From: RPQJ01 sp963748985 | Lineage (GTDB): Bacteria > Pseudomonadota > Gammaproteobacteria > Steroidobacterales > Steroidobacteraceae | Reading direction: 5' to 3' | NCBI GenBank assembly: GCA_963748985.1 | Contig: CAVVKQ010000010.1 | Span: 109,097-173,096, forward strand | Length of the DNA stretch: 64,000 nucleotides | Shown: positions 50,461 to 58,929 of the stretch, piece by piece | Layout of the letters: every line of letters begins with the position of its first letter | Position numbering within the stretch: the stretch's first letter is position 1 | Made by a program: the position numbers and the translations under genes | Notes under the pieces: model-generated | Databases searched by the model: none | Seen by the model: only the letters and a program-made list of their open reading frames with translations | What the model was told of the DNA's origin: nothing

Positions 50461-52116
50461 TCACGCGAACCAGCCGTGCAGGAACCAGCGCGCGCCTGCG
50501 GCCGTCTCGCGGCGCTTGCGGAACACCCACAACCGGGCGCCCTGCGCATTGCGGGCGATGTAGTAATCACGCGCGACGTCGTGACCGTCCCACCAGCCGG
50601 ATTCGATGCACTCGGGGCCTTCTTCGAGCACGAGCCGGTCAACATCACAGGGCTCGGGCCGGTCGAGCAGCCAGAGCGGCCGGCCCTCGCCCGGCCTTGC
50701 GGCCGACCTCTCCCCTCGCAATGGGCGGGGCACGGAGGGCGAACTTTCGTTCGGTGCGGTACTGCGAGACGGCGCTTTCTTCCGTGCCCCGGGTTTCGCC
50801 GCCGTCGGCTCGACGGCGCGCCACGCCGCTTCGGGTCGATGTTCGGGTACGCAGGCGAGTCCGTGCACGGCATCGTTGCCGAGCCGCGCGCGCAGTCGCT
50901 CGACGAGCTGTGGCAGGTTTCCGCCGGATTCGCGCCGGTCGTGCGCAAACAGCTCGATCGCGTCGGCCTGCAGGTCGATGAGCGGGCCGCTCAGCAGGCG
51001 CACGTTGCGCACAGGTTGTGGCAGCACGAGCTGTGCAAGACGCTCGCGCAGCAGCTCCGCCATGTGCCGTGGCTGCGCACCGACCGGCTGCACGAAACGC
51101 AACCGCACGCGCGTGACCGGCGCAGCACGATGACGCAGCTGCACTTCGATCGCCTGCACGCCACGGCCACGCTCGCGCAGGAACTGGCACAGTTCTTCGA
51201 GCAGGGGGGCGAGCGCCAGGCCGAGCCGTGCGGTATCGGCGATTTCGGGTTCGAGGTCGCGCCGCGCGGCAAAGCGTTCGCTTGCAACATACGCCGCGCG
51301 CGGCTCCTGCACACGACCCGTGGCGCGATCGAGCGTGGCCAGCAGCTCCTGGCCGAAGCGGCGCGCGAAGCCATCACGCGGCAGGCGCAGGCAGTCGCCC
51401 ACGGTGCGCACGCCCATGGTGCCGAGCGTTTCGACGCAGCGTTCGGGCCAGCGGGTGCAATCGAGCGGCAGCAGCGCAAGCCGAGAAGCCAGTTCGTCCC
51501 GGTTGCGTACGAGCACGGGGCGCGCGCCGAGCGGACCCGCACGCGCGAACCACAGCGCTGCCAGCGGCGACGGCGTGATCGCAAAGTGAACCGCCGCGCC
51601 CACGGCTTCCAGGAGCTCGTGCTGCAATCGCAGGCATAACCGCCGCGCCCCGCCAAAGAGCCGCAGGCTGCCACGCACGTCGAGCAGCACGCCGTCGGGC
51701 GGTTCGAGGCTGACCCGGGGCGTGAATCGTACGCCGCACTGCGCCACCGCTTCGAGCAACTGGCGTTCGCGCCGTGCATCGCGCGCCAGCGCATGCAAGC
51801 CCGGCACGAGCGCGAGGGCTGCGTTGATCGACATTCCCTCGCGCACGCCTGCGGCGTGCACGGCTTCTTCGCAGGCGCGCACGACCTTGCCGTTGCGCTC
51901 GAGGTCGACGATGGCGACAGGCGGACGACCCGGCAGGGCAAGCGCCACGTCGCGCAGCGAATCGAGCAGCAATGACGGCAGGTGAATGGCGAGCCAGAGC
52001 TCACGCGGGCGCGATTGCGCGAGCGGTGTGCGGCCCGGAACGGAAAGCGAAGACGGACGAAATGCCGGCGTGGCCCGCACACGGCGGGGAGACGGGGGCC
52101 TGGCGAGCGGGGCCAT
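50461..52116 (-). CDS. imuB: ImuB, Y-family polymerase-like mutasome subunit
   Basis: ImuB is a catalytically dead DNA polymerase Y homologue that brings DnaE2 to the clamp. It starts near ELWLAIHLPSLLLDSL and shows the Y-family fold (PSPLAALWFARAG, TMGVRTVGDCLRLPRDGFARRFG). Where Y polymerases have D-x-x-x-F near the start, this protein has a hydrophobic run, as in other ImuB proteins. It has 551 aa with a Pro/Arg-rich stretch near residue 440. The ATG begins one base after the imuA stop. Confidence 0.9.
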   Translation of the reverse strand: MAPLARPPSPRRVRATPAFRPSSLSVPGRTPLAQSRPRELWLAIHLPSLLLDSLRDVALALPGRPPVAIVDLERNGKVVRACEEAVHAAGVREGMSINAALALVPGLHALARDARRERQLLEAVAQCGVRFTPRVSLEPPDGVLLDVRGSLRLFGGARRLCLRLQHELLEAVGAAVHFAITPSPLAALWFARAGPLGARPVLVRNRDELASRLALLPLDCTRWPERCVETLGTMGVRTVGDCLRLPRDGFARRFGQELLATLDRATGRVQEPRAAYVASERFAARRDLEPEIADTARLGLALAPLLEELCQFLRERGRGVQAIEVQLRHRAAPVTRVRLRFVQPVGAQPRHMAELLRERLAQLVLPQPVRNVRLLSGPLIDLQADAIELFAHDRRESGGNLPQLVERLRARLGNDAVHGLACVPEHRPEAAWRAVEPTAAKPGARKKAPSRSTAPNESSPSVPRPLRGERSAARPGEGRPLWLLDRPEPCDVDRLVLEEGPECIESGWWDGHDVARDYYIARNAQGARLWVFRKRRETAAGARWFLHGWFA

Positions 52117-52117
52117 T

Positions 52118-52834
52118 TCAGTGCCCCAGGTTCACCGTGGCAGGACGGCCTCCGCGGCTTTTGACGATGCGCACCTGCAGGCCTTCGGTGCCGCCCCCGA
52201 GCAGCGCAAGCCGCAACACGGCGGGCGAAGGCGTGAGCCCCGCCTGCAGCGGGCGATACAGCACCGCAAGGCTGCGTGACGCCTCTGCCGCCAGCTGCAA
52301 CCGCCGCAAGGCATGCAGATCGCGGGGATTGGACCAGCCGAGCACGGCGCTGCAGGACTCCGAGCGCAGCGCCTGGTCCATCGCCCACTCGGTGGCACCT
52401 GCGCCGTTGACGATGAGCATGCGCCCGACATCGATGCCCCACGTCGCGAGCGACGGTGCATACGGGCGATACGGCGGCGAGACCCAGGCGATCCAACCCC
52501 CGCTGCCCCGGTCATGCGGCGGCTGGGCAGACCCGACATGGGCAGACCCCGCATGATCGGGGCGCGGTGGCGGATAACCTTCGTCGGCCGCGCCTTCGTC
52601 CCGACAAAGCGCAGCGAGCGCGGGGAGCAGCAACCGGAGTTCGCCGATGCCGCGCTGATCGGAAAGGATTTCGATGAGACCCTGCCGCGGCCAGCCTGCG
52701 CCCGGGAGACATCGGTCGAGCGCGGCGTAACCCGTGGGCAATCCCGCCGGCGCAGCCGCGCTACTGCCCGCTTCCCGCGCACGCCAGAGGCGGGCGGCAT
52801 TCTGCTGCAGCAGTTGTTCGACGGAAACGCTCAT
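52118..52834 (-). CDS. imuA: ImuA, RecA-like mutasome subunit
   Basis: The 238-aa product has the ImuA (SulA/RecA-like) pattern: LPTGYAALDRCLPGAGWPRQ, then GLIEILSDQRGIGELRLLLPALA where RecA has its Walker A, then GWIAWVSPPYRPYAPSL and VLGWSNPRDLHALRRLQLAAE. The P-loop is degenerate, as in other ImuA. It lies 49 bases after lexA. The operon is SOS controlled by two LexA boxes at 53518-53552. Confidence 0.87.
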   Translation of the reverse strand: MSVSVEQLLQQNAARLWRAREAGSSAAAPAGLPTGYAALDRCLPGAGWPRQGLIEILSDQRGIGELRLLLPALAALCRDEGAADEGYPPPRPDHAGSAHVGSAQPPHDRGSGGWIAWVSPPYRPYAPSLATWGIDVGRMLIVNGAGATEWAMDQALRSESCSAVLGWSNPRDLHALRRLQLAAEASRSLAVLYRPLQAGLTPSPAVLRLALLGGGTEGLQVRIVKSRGGRPATVNLGH

Positions 52835-52883
52835 GGCCCTGGTGGGATTGGCGGACAGCCAGAATATTCAGGTCAGGGACGCG

Positions 52884-53504
52884 TCAGGACAATCGGTGCG
52901 TGTCCTGCCGCACCACGCCGACGACGAGGCCCTCGATGGTGAGCGACTGCTCGCGCAGGTCGATACGCAGGGGTTCGAAGTCTTCGTTCTCGGGCAACAG
53001 CCAGGCGATCGAGCCATCCTGCCGGTAGCGCTTCACGGTGACTTCGTTCTCGAGGCGCGCGACGACGATCTGGCGGTTGCGGACTTCGGGCGTGCGGTGG
53101 ACTGCGACGAGATCGCCGTCGAGGATGCCGACGTTGCGCATGCTCATGCCTTTGACCTTGAGCAGGTAATGCGGCCGCGGCTGGAAGAGCGCCGGGTCGA
53201 TCTGGTAGCGCGCTTCGATGTTCTCTTCGGCCAGGATGGGCCGGCCGGCGGCGACCCGGCCGATCAACGGCAGGCCGATCTGGTCACGCAGGGAGTCCTT
53301 GAGCTGGATGCCGCGGGAGGCCCCGGGGCGCAGTTCGATGACGCCTTTGCGTTGCAGTGCACGCAGGTGCTCTTCGGCCGCATTCGCGGATTTGAAGCCC
53401 AGGGCTTCGGCGATTTCGGCCCGCGTGGGGGGCAGTCCCTGCTCGGCCAGGCTGTCCTGGATGAACACGAGCACCTGGCGTTGACGCGGTGTCAGGTCTT
53501 CCAT
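52884..53504 (-). CDS. lexA: LexA repressor
   Basis: LexA represses SOS genes and self-cleaves with RecA. The helix-turn-helix is in PTRAEIAEALGFKSANAAEEH, the Ala86-Gly87 cleavage site in GRVAAGRPILA, the Ser nucleophile S121 in KGMSMRNVGILDGD and the Lys K158 in ENEVTVKRY. It has 206 aa. Two CTGT-N8-ACAG boxes lie 14-48 bases upstream, giving autoregulation and control of imuA-imuB-dnaE2. Confidence 0.97.
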   Translation of the reverse strand: MEDLTPRQRQVLVFIQDSLAEQGLPPTRAEIAEALGFKSANAAEEHLRALQRKGVIELRPGASRGIQLKDSLRDQIGLPLIGRVAAGRPILAEENIEARYQIDPALFQPRPHYLLKVKGMSMRNVGILDGDLVAVHRTPEVRNRQIVVARLENEVTVKRYRQDGSIAWLLPENEDFEPLRIDLREQSLTIEGLVVGVVRQDTHRLS

Positions 53505-53517
53505 CGGTCGTCCCTCC

Positions 53518-53533
53518 CTGTATACCCATACAG
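53518..53533 (-). promoter_or_regulatory. LexA (SOS) box 1
   Basis: CTGTATACCCATACAG, a CTGT-N8-ACAG SOS box, 14 bases before the lexA ATG. Confidence 0.92.
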
Positions 53534-53536
53534 TTA

Positions 53537-53552
53537 CTGTTTATATATACAG
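53537..53552 (-). promoter_or_regulatory. LexA (SOS) box 2
   Basis: CTGTTTATATATACAG, very close to the E. coli consensus, three bases beyond box 1 and so about one and three-quarter turns centre to centre (19 bp). Confidence 0.93.
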
Positions 53553-53907
53553 CTCCACCTGCCTGTTGGCAAGCGGGAGGAAAAAGGTCGTCGGCAAAGA
53601 TCGCCACCTCGAGTGAGGTAGCCACACCATGCTCCAGCAGCAGTTCCAGCGCCCCGCACAGTGCAGCGAATGCCGGGAAACCCAGTGCCAACCGCAACGC
53701 TTGTCAGTGGAGGCAGGCGGTTGGTGGCTGCTCGCCCGGCGTCGAATGCGAACGCCTCGCATGCGACGCACCGCACAGTAATCTTTATCGCCGTTTTCGA
53801 ATGAGTTAGTCTCTCGCTGTTCGGCTGCGCTTCGCACACGGAAAGGTGTCGACGGGTTGCGGCCGCCACACTGCCTTGCATGATTTAAAAACCGAGGAAG
53901 ACCACCA
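53553..53907. other. Intergenic stretch between lexA and the Lpp-like gene
   Basis: I see no gene here. Frames on the minus strand show no domain, no ribosome-binding site and mostly overlap the lexA promoter. TTGCGG with a 17-bp spacer and ATGATT near 53856-53884 is a weak promoter candidate for the lipoprotein gene. Confidence 0.5.
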
Positions 53908-54231
53908 ATGAAGACCGCTATCGCCAAGATCCTGACCGCCACCGCCGCGGCCGTCGTACTCGCCGCCGCCACGGGCTGCGTGAGCCAGTCGAAGTTTGAC
54001 GAGCATGTGGCCAGCGCCGATGCGGCCATCAAGGCTGCCGCTGCTGACGCCGCTGCCGCCAAGGCTTCTGCCGACGCCGCTGCCGCTTCGGCATCGAGCG
54101 CCGCGAGCGCCTCGAGCGCCGCCCAGAGCACGGCCAACCAGGCCCTCCAGGCCGCGCAGGCTTCGCAGTCCTGCTGCGACGCGACCAACGAGAAGATCGA
54201 TCGCGCGTTCAAGAAGTCGATGGGTAAGTAA
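53908..54231 (+). CDS. Lpp/OprI-like alanine-zipper lipoprotein
   Basis: The 107-aa product has a lipobox (VVLAAATGC) at about residue 24, then a long Ala-rich heptad region (about 35-90) like the trimeric coiled coil of Lpp/OprI, and ends in Lys (KKSMGK), the residue through which Braun lipoprotein is linked to peptidoglycan. It is likely an outer-membrane/peptidoglycan tether. Two Cys in SQSCCDATNEK are unusual in Lpp. GAGGAAG precedes the ATG. An L,D-transpeptidase that could link it is encoded about 1 kb away. Confidence 0.8.
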   Translation: MKTAIAKILTATAAAVVLAAATGCVSQSKFDEHVASADAAIKAAAADAAAAKASADAAAASASSAASASSAAQSTANQALQAAQASQSCCDATNEKIDRAFKKSMGK

Positions 54232-54263
54232 TCGACTGACTCCATCGCTTCGGCGATACGAAG

Positions 54264-54293
54264 ACGCCGCGGACCTCCGCGGCGTTTTCTTTT
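54264..54293 (+). terminator. Intrinsic terminator of the Lpp-like gene
   Basis: ACGCCGCGG-ACCT-CCGCGGCGT followed by TTTCTTTT. It is directly downstream of the lipoprotein gene. Confidence 0.92.
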
Positions 54294-54326
54294 GTGAATC
54301 GATTGCCCGACACACCCAGCAGCAAC

Positions 54327-55247
54327 ATGCGCACACTGCTCTCCAACCGTCACGTGTGGTGGTTCACCCTCGTCTACCTGGGCTCGATCGGCGTCCTGAT
54401 CGCAGGCGGTCGTCCGCTCGAAGACGTGATCGGCGCTTTCCTTGTGCTCGGTGTGCTGCTGCCACTGGTGGCGTTGGGTGCTTGCGCCCGAATGCCCAGG
54501 CCACAGCCACCGGCCCCGTGGCGACGCGACGACGGTGCGCTGCTGCTCAGCCTGCTCGCGTGGATCGTCGCCTTCCTGCTGCTGAAGGGCCCGTTGCTCA
54601 CCGCACTGCTGCCCTCGGCACCGGACCCGCGCCTGCAGGACACGGTCAACACCCTGGCCAAGTTGTTTGCCTTCGTCGCGGTGCCCGCGTTCGTATTGCG
54701 GTCGCGCGGCTTTCGCTGGAGCGATGCGGGCCGACCCGGCGCATCGACACCGCGGCTCTGGCTCACTTTCATCATCATGGCGTTCGCCGCGTTTGCAGTG
54801 CAGGCCGTGCTGGGTTCGCAGTTCAAGCGCCTGCTGGGCGCTGACTACGCTGGCCATCATCTCTGGCTCGCAGGCGTGCTCTGCTGGGTCTGGATGTCGA
54901 TCGAGGCCGGTCTCGTCGAGGAGTTCTTCTTTCGCTGGTACCTGCAGAGTCGCCTGGCCGCATGGACGGGATCGCAGGTCTCCGCCGTGCTGCTCGGCGC
55001 GCTGGTTTTCGGTCTCGCGCACGCACCGGGCATCCTGCTGCGCGGTGCCGGCGCCGTGGAAGGCCTCGGCCATGCACCGGGTATCGGCACCACGCTCGCG
55101 TACGTCATCGCAACGCAAGGCGTCGCGGGCCTTGCCTTCGGTGTGCTGTGGGCGCGCACGCGCAGCTTCGTGCTGGTCGTGGCGCTGCACGGGCTGTTCG
55201 ATGCGCTCTCGAACACGGCGCCGTTCATCGACACCTGGAGGCTGTAG
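54327..55247 (+). CDS. CPBP-family intramembrane metalloprotease
   Basis: This Abi/CAAX-like membrane protein has several membrane segments and the three CPBP motifs: EEFFFRWYL (E-E-x3-R), FGLAHAPG (F-x3-H) and LHGLFDAL (H-x3-D). The function of bacterial members is mostly unknown; some process membrane-anchored substrates. The frame starts at GTG 54294, but that lies on the terminator T-run, so I use ATG 54327 (306 aa). Confidence 0.87.
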   Translation: MRTLLSNRHVWWFTLVYLGSIGVLIAGGRPLEDVIGAFLVLGVLLPLVALGACARMPRPQPPAPWRRDDGALLLSLLAWIVAFLLLKGPLLTALLPSAPDPRLQDTVNTLAKLFAFVAVPAFVLRSRGFRWSDAGRPGASTPRLWLTFIIMAFAAFAVQAVLGSQFKRLLGADYAGHHLWLAGVLCWVWMSIEAGLVEEFFFRWYLQSRLAAWTGSQVSAVLLGALVFGLAHAPGILLRGAGAVEGLGHAPGIGTTLAYVIATQGVAGLAFGVLWARTRSFVLVVALHGLFDALSNTAPFIDTWRL

Positions 55248-55292
55248 CCCGTAAACGGCGCTGCGCGCGGAACTACTGCACCAACGTTCAGA

Positions 55293-56315
55293 CTACGGGG
55301 TTGGTACCTGCGCCGGTTCTTCGGCGAGCGTGGGCGCAGCTTCCGGCGGCGAGGCTGGCACACGCGAGAAATTGCGTTCGCCGACTCGCACCGGCACACC
55401 CGACGCCTGCTGGAAAGCGAGCCGTGCCCTGTCCCAGTCGATCGACACATCGACACCGGCTGTGGCGGCCTGCACCGCCCGCTCGAGTTCAGCTGGATCC
55501 ATGTGCGAAGGATTGTCCGTACCTTCCAGCGGCGCCTGGCGCTCGATGAACAGCGTGCCGCGCGACCAACCGACTTTCGTCGTCTGGTCGATCAGGTTCA
55601 CCTTCGTGTTCACCGGGATCATCGAGTAGAACTCGGCGATGTCCTCCGGGAACATGCGGATGCAGCCGTGCGTGACCTGCATGCCGACGCCTGCGGGCCG
55701 GTTCGTGCCGTGGATCAGGTACGAGCCGCCGGGGATACCGAGCCGCAAGGCATACTCGCCAAGCGGGTTGTCCGGGCCCGGCGGGATGAACGGCGGCAAG
55801 GGATCACCCTTCGCCTCGTGCTCAAGCCGGACCGACTTCGGCGGATACCAGTTGGGGCGCTCCTGCTTCGATGCGACCCTGGTGGCCCCGAGCGGCGTCT
55901 TCCAGTCCATCTTGCCCGTGCTGATCGGATACGTGCGAACGACGCGCGGCTGGCCCGACTTGGCGGGCGGATAGTAGTAAAGGCGGTGCTCGGGCAGGTT
56001 GACGACGATCCCCTCGCGCGGGGCATTCGGCAGCAGGAATCGGCCTGGAATCACCACTTCGGTGCCCGACCCGGGCAGCCAGGGGTCGATTCCGGGGTTC
56101 GCGGCGATGATTTCCTCGTACCCGACGCCATGACGCCGGCCGATGTCGAGCAGCGTGTCCTCGTGCTCGGCCACGGCGATGCTGACCGCGCCGATCACGT
56201 TGTCGCCATTGAGCGGCAGCAGGAACTCACCTGCCCGGACGTCATTGGCGACGAACTGTGCGAACGCTGCGACCAGCGCAGCGGCGAACCACTGGCCGAC
56301 ACGGATACCTTGCAT
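55293..56315 (-). CDS. L,D-transpeptidase with LysM domain (YcfS/YbiS type)
   Basis: The 340-aa exported enzyme has a signal peptide, a LysM-like domain (about 44-92, HEDTLLDIGRRHGVGYEEII) and a YkuD domain (about 101-236) with STGKMDWKTPLGATRV and catalytic HGTNRPAGVGM plus THGCIRM, C218. In E. coli the enzymes of this type attach Lpp to peptidoglycan or cross-link it. The Lpp-like lipoprotein at 53908 ends in Lys and is a candidate substrate (inference). Confidence 0.93.
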   Translation of the reverse strand: MQGIRVGQWFAAALVAAFAQFVANDVRAGEFLLPLNGDNVIGAVSIAVAEHEDTLLDIGRRHGVGYEEIIAANPGIDPWLPGSGTEVVIPGRFLLPNAPREGIVVNLPEHRLYYYPPAKSGQPRVVRTYPISTGKMDWKTPLGATRVASKQERPNWYPPKSVRLEHEAKGDPLPPFIPPGPDNPLGEYALRLGIPGGSYLIHGTNRPAGVGMQVTHGCIRMFPEDIAEFYSMIPVNTKVNLIDQTTKVGWSRGTLFIERQAPLEGTDNPSHMDPAELERAVQAATAGVDVSIDWDRARLAFQQASGVPVRVGERNFSRVPASPPEAAPTLAEEPAQVPTP

Positions 56316-56434
56316 GCAACCTTCCTCTCATTGCCCGCATCTATTCTAGCGACATGGCGACGATCCACACGCTGCTCGCGCGCATTGACCCGGACACGGC
56401 ACCGCCCGTAGCCTTGCGGCCGCGAGGGACACCC

Positions 56435-56959
56435 ATGCCATACAAGCTGACGATCGAGCTGTCCGACCGTGATTTGCGCCATTTTCGCAGGGAATTGAAG
56501 AAGGCGCGCGATTCGGTCCAGATTGCCGACGACGAGGAAATCCTCGGCGCGGCGGCCGACATGGTGAAAACCATGAAAGGCACGGACCTGCCGGACTTCG
56601 TGACCGAGCGGCTCGAACAGCTCGACACCCTGATCGCCATGGTCACCGACGACGACTGGCCGCTGGCAGACGACGAACGCAATCCGGTGCTTTCGGGGCT
56701 TGCCTACCTGTGCGACCCGGAAGACCTGATTCCCGACAACATCCCCGGCATCGGCATGCTCGACGATGCGGTAATGATTGAACTCGTCTTCCGTGAACTT
56801 CGGCACGAGCTCGAGGCGTACGAAGATTTCCGTGCCTACCGCGAATCGCTGACGAAAAGCTCGGTGCTGCGCAAGGCAGCGCCCGGCGTCGCGGAAAAGA
56901 TCGCCAGGCGGCGCGTACAGCTGATGGCGCGCATGCGCCGCCGGCGCAGGGCCGGGTAG
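56435..56959 (+). CDS. YkvA-like (DUF1232) protein
   Basis: The 174-aa product has the YkvA/DUF1232 core LAYLCDPEDLIPDNIPGIGML, then DDAVMIELVFRELRHELEAY. The start ATG at 56435 has GAGGGA six bases upstream; an ATG at 56354 would add 27 residues but has no ribosome-binding site. The stop TAG is the first triplet of the heptamer element E. Function is not known. Confidence 0.82.
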   Translation: MPYKLTIELSDRDLRHFRRELKKARDSVQIADDEEILGAAADMVKTMKGTDLPDFVTERLEQLDTLIAMVTDDDWPLADDERNPVLSGLAYLCDPEDLIPDNIPGIGMLDDAVMIELVFRELRHELEAYEDFRAYRESLTKSSVLRKAAPGVAEKIARRRVQLMARMRRRRRAG

Positions 56960-57079
56960 TGATTAGTGAATAGTGATTAGTGAGTAGTGATTAGTGAATA
57001 GTCGGAAGAGCGCGCCGCGCTCTAATCACTATTCACTATTCACTAATCACTACTCACTAATCACTACTCACTATTCACT
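56957..57079. repeat. TAGTGAN heptamer palindrome (element E)
   Basis: Six TAGTGAT/TAGTGAA/TAGTGAG heptamers, TAGTCGGAAG, an inner hairpin GAGCGCG-CCGCGCTC and about eight complementary copies. It lies between two convergent genes. It supplies the YkvA stop codon (56957-56959) and the last residues and stop of plsX (57064-57079). Confidence 0.87.
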
Positions 57080-58089
57080 CCCGTCGCCGTCACTCTCGCC
57101 AGCAGATCCACGATCTGGTCCGGCACGCCGTTGCGTGCTTCCGTCACCGCGACGCGCACGGCATTGGCAAACGACATGCGGTCGGCACCGCCGTGGCTCT
57201 TGATGACCACCCCCTTCAATCCGACCATGCTCGCACCGTTGTAGGCGCGCGGATCGAGCCGCGCCTTCAGTGCCTTGAGTGTCGGTGCCGCCGCAAGTGC
57301 GCCGACCTTGCGCAACGCGCTGCGCGTGAACTCTTCCTTCATCGCGCCGCTGATGAAGCGTGCCAGGCCTTCCATCGCCTTCAGCGACACGTTGCCGGTG
57401 AAGCCGTCGGTGACCACGACGTCGATGTCGCCCGAGAAGATCTTGTCGCCTTCGACGAAACCACAGTAATTGAGGGCGGAGCCGGTGAGCCGCTTGTGCG
57501 CCGCCTTGATCTCCTCGGTGCCCTTGATGTCTTCTTCGCCGACGTTGAGCAGGCCGACGCGGGGATGCTCGATCCCGTGCAGGTCGGATGCGATCACGGA
57601 GCCCATCACCGCGAACTGCACCAGATGATCGTCGTTGCAGTCTGGGTTGGCGCCCAGGTCGAGCATCACGGTGTACCCGCCCGTCGAGGGCAGGGCCGAC
57701 ACGATGGCGGGACGGTCGATGCCCGGCACCATGCCGAGAACGAAACGCGCGGTAGCGAGCAGTGCGCCGGTGTTGCCGGCAGACACGCACGCCGACGCCT
57801 CGCCCTGCTCGACGAGGTTGATCGCAATGCGCATCGACGAATTCTTCTTGCGGCGGAGCGCGTCCTGCGGACGCTCGTCCATGGCGACGACTTCGGTCGC
57901 TTCGACGAACCGACAGCGGTCGTTGTCGAGGGCGGCGCCCAGCAACGGCCGTACGACGTCACCGCGACCGACGATGATCAGTCGGAGGTCGGGCGTGGAT
58001 GCGAGGACCTCGAGTGCCGCGGGAACGGCGACTTCAGCGCCGTGGTCGCCGCTCATCGCGTCGACGGCTACAGTCAGGCCGGCGGTCAT
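57064..58089 (-). CDS. plsX: Phosphate acyltransferase PlsX
   Basis: PlsX makes acyl-phosphate from acyl-ACP for phospholipid synthesis. It begins TVAVDAMSGDHGAEVAV, with SAGNTGALLATARF, MLDLGANPDCNDDHL and VVVTDGFTGNVSLKAMEG. It has 341 aa. Its C-terminal VNSE and stop are provided by the heptamer repeat E. Gene order yceD-rpmF-plsX is the usual fatty-acid cluster. Confidence 0.95.
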   Translation of the reverse strand: MTAGLTVAVDAMSGDHGAEVAVPAALEVLASTPDLRLIIVGRGDVVRPLLGAALDNDRCRFVEATEVVAMDERPQDALRRKKNSSMRIAINLVEQGEASACVSAGNTGALLATARFVLGMVPGIDRPAIVSALPSTGGYTVMLDLGANPDCNDDHLVQFAVMGSVIASDLHGIEHPRVGLLNVGEEDIKGTEEIKAAHKRLTGSALNYCGFVEGDKIFSGDIDVVVTDGFTGNVSLKAMEGLARFISGAMKEEFTRSALRKVGALAAAPTLKALKARLDPRAYNGASMVGLKGVVIKSHGGADRMSFANAVRVAVTEARNGVPDQIVDLLARVTATGVNSE

Positions 58090-58111
58090 GCGCGGGCCCG
58101 TCGGAACAGGA

Positions 58112-58306
58112 TTACTCCTGGCCTTCGTCGGCAGCCGGCTTCTCGATCACCTTCTTGCCGCGGTAGAAACCGTCGGCGGTGATGCGGTGACGAAGATGGG
58201 TTTCGCCGCTGGTACGGTCAACCGACAGCGCGGGGCTGCTCAGGTGGTCGTGCGAGCGATGCATGCCGCGCTTGGACGGGGTCTTGCGGCTTTTCTGGAC
58301 TGCCAT
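58112..58306 (-). CDS. rpmF: 50S ribosomal protein L32
   Basis: The 64-aa protein starts AVQKSRKTPSKRGMHRSHDHL and ends with HLRHRITADGFYRGKKVIE, typical of L32. It lacks the four zinc-binding Cys found in some homologues. It is co-transcribed with yceD and plsX. Confidence 0.97.
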   Translation of the reverse strand: MAVQKSRKTPSKRGMHRSHDHLSSPALSVDRTSGETHLRHRITADGFYRGKKVIEKPAADEGQE

Positions 58307-58309
58307 GGT

Positions 58310-58882
58310 CTACTCTCCTGAAGCGGGTCCGCGCTCGTTGTTCTTTTCGAGCAGCTCCCGCAGATTCGCAAAGGGCGTCTGTTTCTTTTCCACCGCTGCC
58401 TCTTCCGCAACGGGCTCGACCCGGGAAGCGGGTGTCAACGGCACCACTTCCGCCTCGGACGACAGGCATTCCCCGGCGCCAACGTCGTGCGCGGGCACGA
58501 GCGGCAACGCGAGCAGCACCTGCTCTTCGATCAGCGCCGAGAGCGACAGTTGCTCCGGCATTCCCACGAACGGCTCATAGCCGCCCGGCACGTCGTCGGT
58601 CTCCGCGCGGACGATGGCGACCAGCGCCGATTCGTCCACTACGATCTCGCACGGCTGCAGACAACGCTGGCATTCCAGCACTGCCGTACCCGCGACGCGA
58701 ACGTCGACTGTCGTCCGGCCGTCGAAGGCGCCGAACTGCAATCGCGCATCGATGCGAGTGCCGGGAAGGCCGCCCGCCTGCACGACGCGTTCGAGCTGTG
58801 GCAGATCGAGATGCCGTTCGATGACGGCGGCTCGCGCCGACAGTTCTTTGGCGTTGACCTGATCGGCAGGGCCGGGCGACAT
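58310..58882 (-). CDS. yceD: YceD / DUF177 protein (23S rRNA accumulation protein)
   Basis: The 190-aa product has DUF177 motifs: VAGTAVLECQRCLQPCEIVVD (two Cys pair) and FANLRELLEK near the end. YceD/RlmD-type proteins affect 23S rRNA accumulation. The start ATG at 58882 is only about three bases after the expected transcription start of the promoter at 58892-58920. An in-frame GTG at 58906 lies inside the promoter and is unlikely. Confidence 0.88.
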   Translation of the reverse strand: MSPGPADQVNAKELSARAAVIERHLDLPQLERVVQAGGLPGTRIDARLQFGAFDGRTTVDVRVAGTAVLECQRCLQPCEIVVDESALVAIVRAETDDVPGGYEPFVGMPEQLSLSALIEEQVLLALPLVPAHDVGAGECLSSEAEVVPLTPASRVEPVAEEAAVEKKQTPFANLRELLEKNNERGPASGE

Positions 58883-58891
58883 GGGGCGCGT

Positions 58892-58920
58892 ATAATAGTG
58901 ACGCACCCCGGCCCTGTCAA
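58892..58920 (-). promoter_or_regulatory. Strong sigma-70 promoter of yceD-rpmF-plsX
   Basis: Minus strand TTGACA, exactly 17 bases, TATTAT. It is one of the best promoter matches in the window. The predicted start of transcription is about three bases before the yceD ATG, so the mRNA would be nearly leaderless. Confidence 0.85.
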
Positions 58921-58929
58921 AGAAAAAAC

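Noticed and set aside
53541..55190. Long minus-strand frame across the Lpp-like and CPBP genes
   Set aside because: Gln/Arg-rich, low complexity, antisense to two genes with clear signal and motifs.
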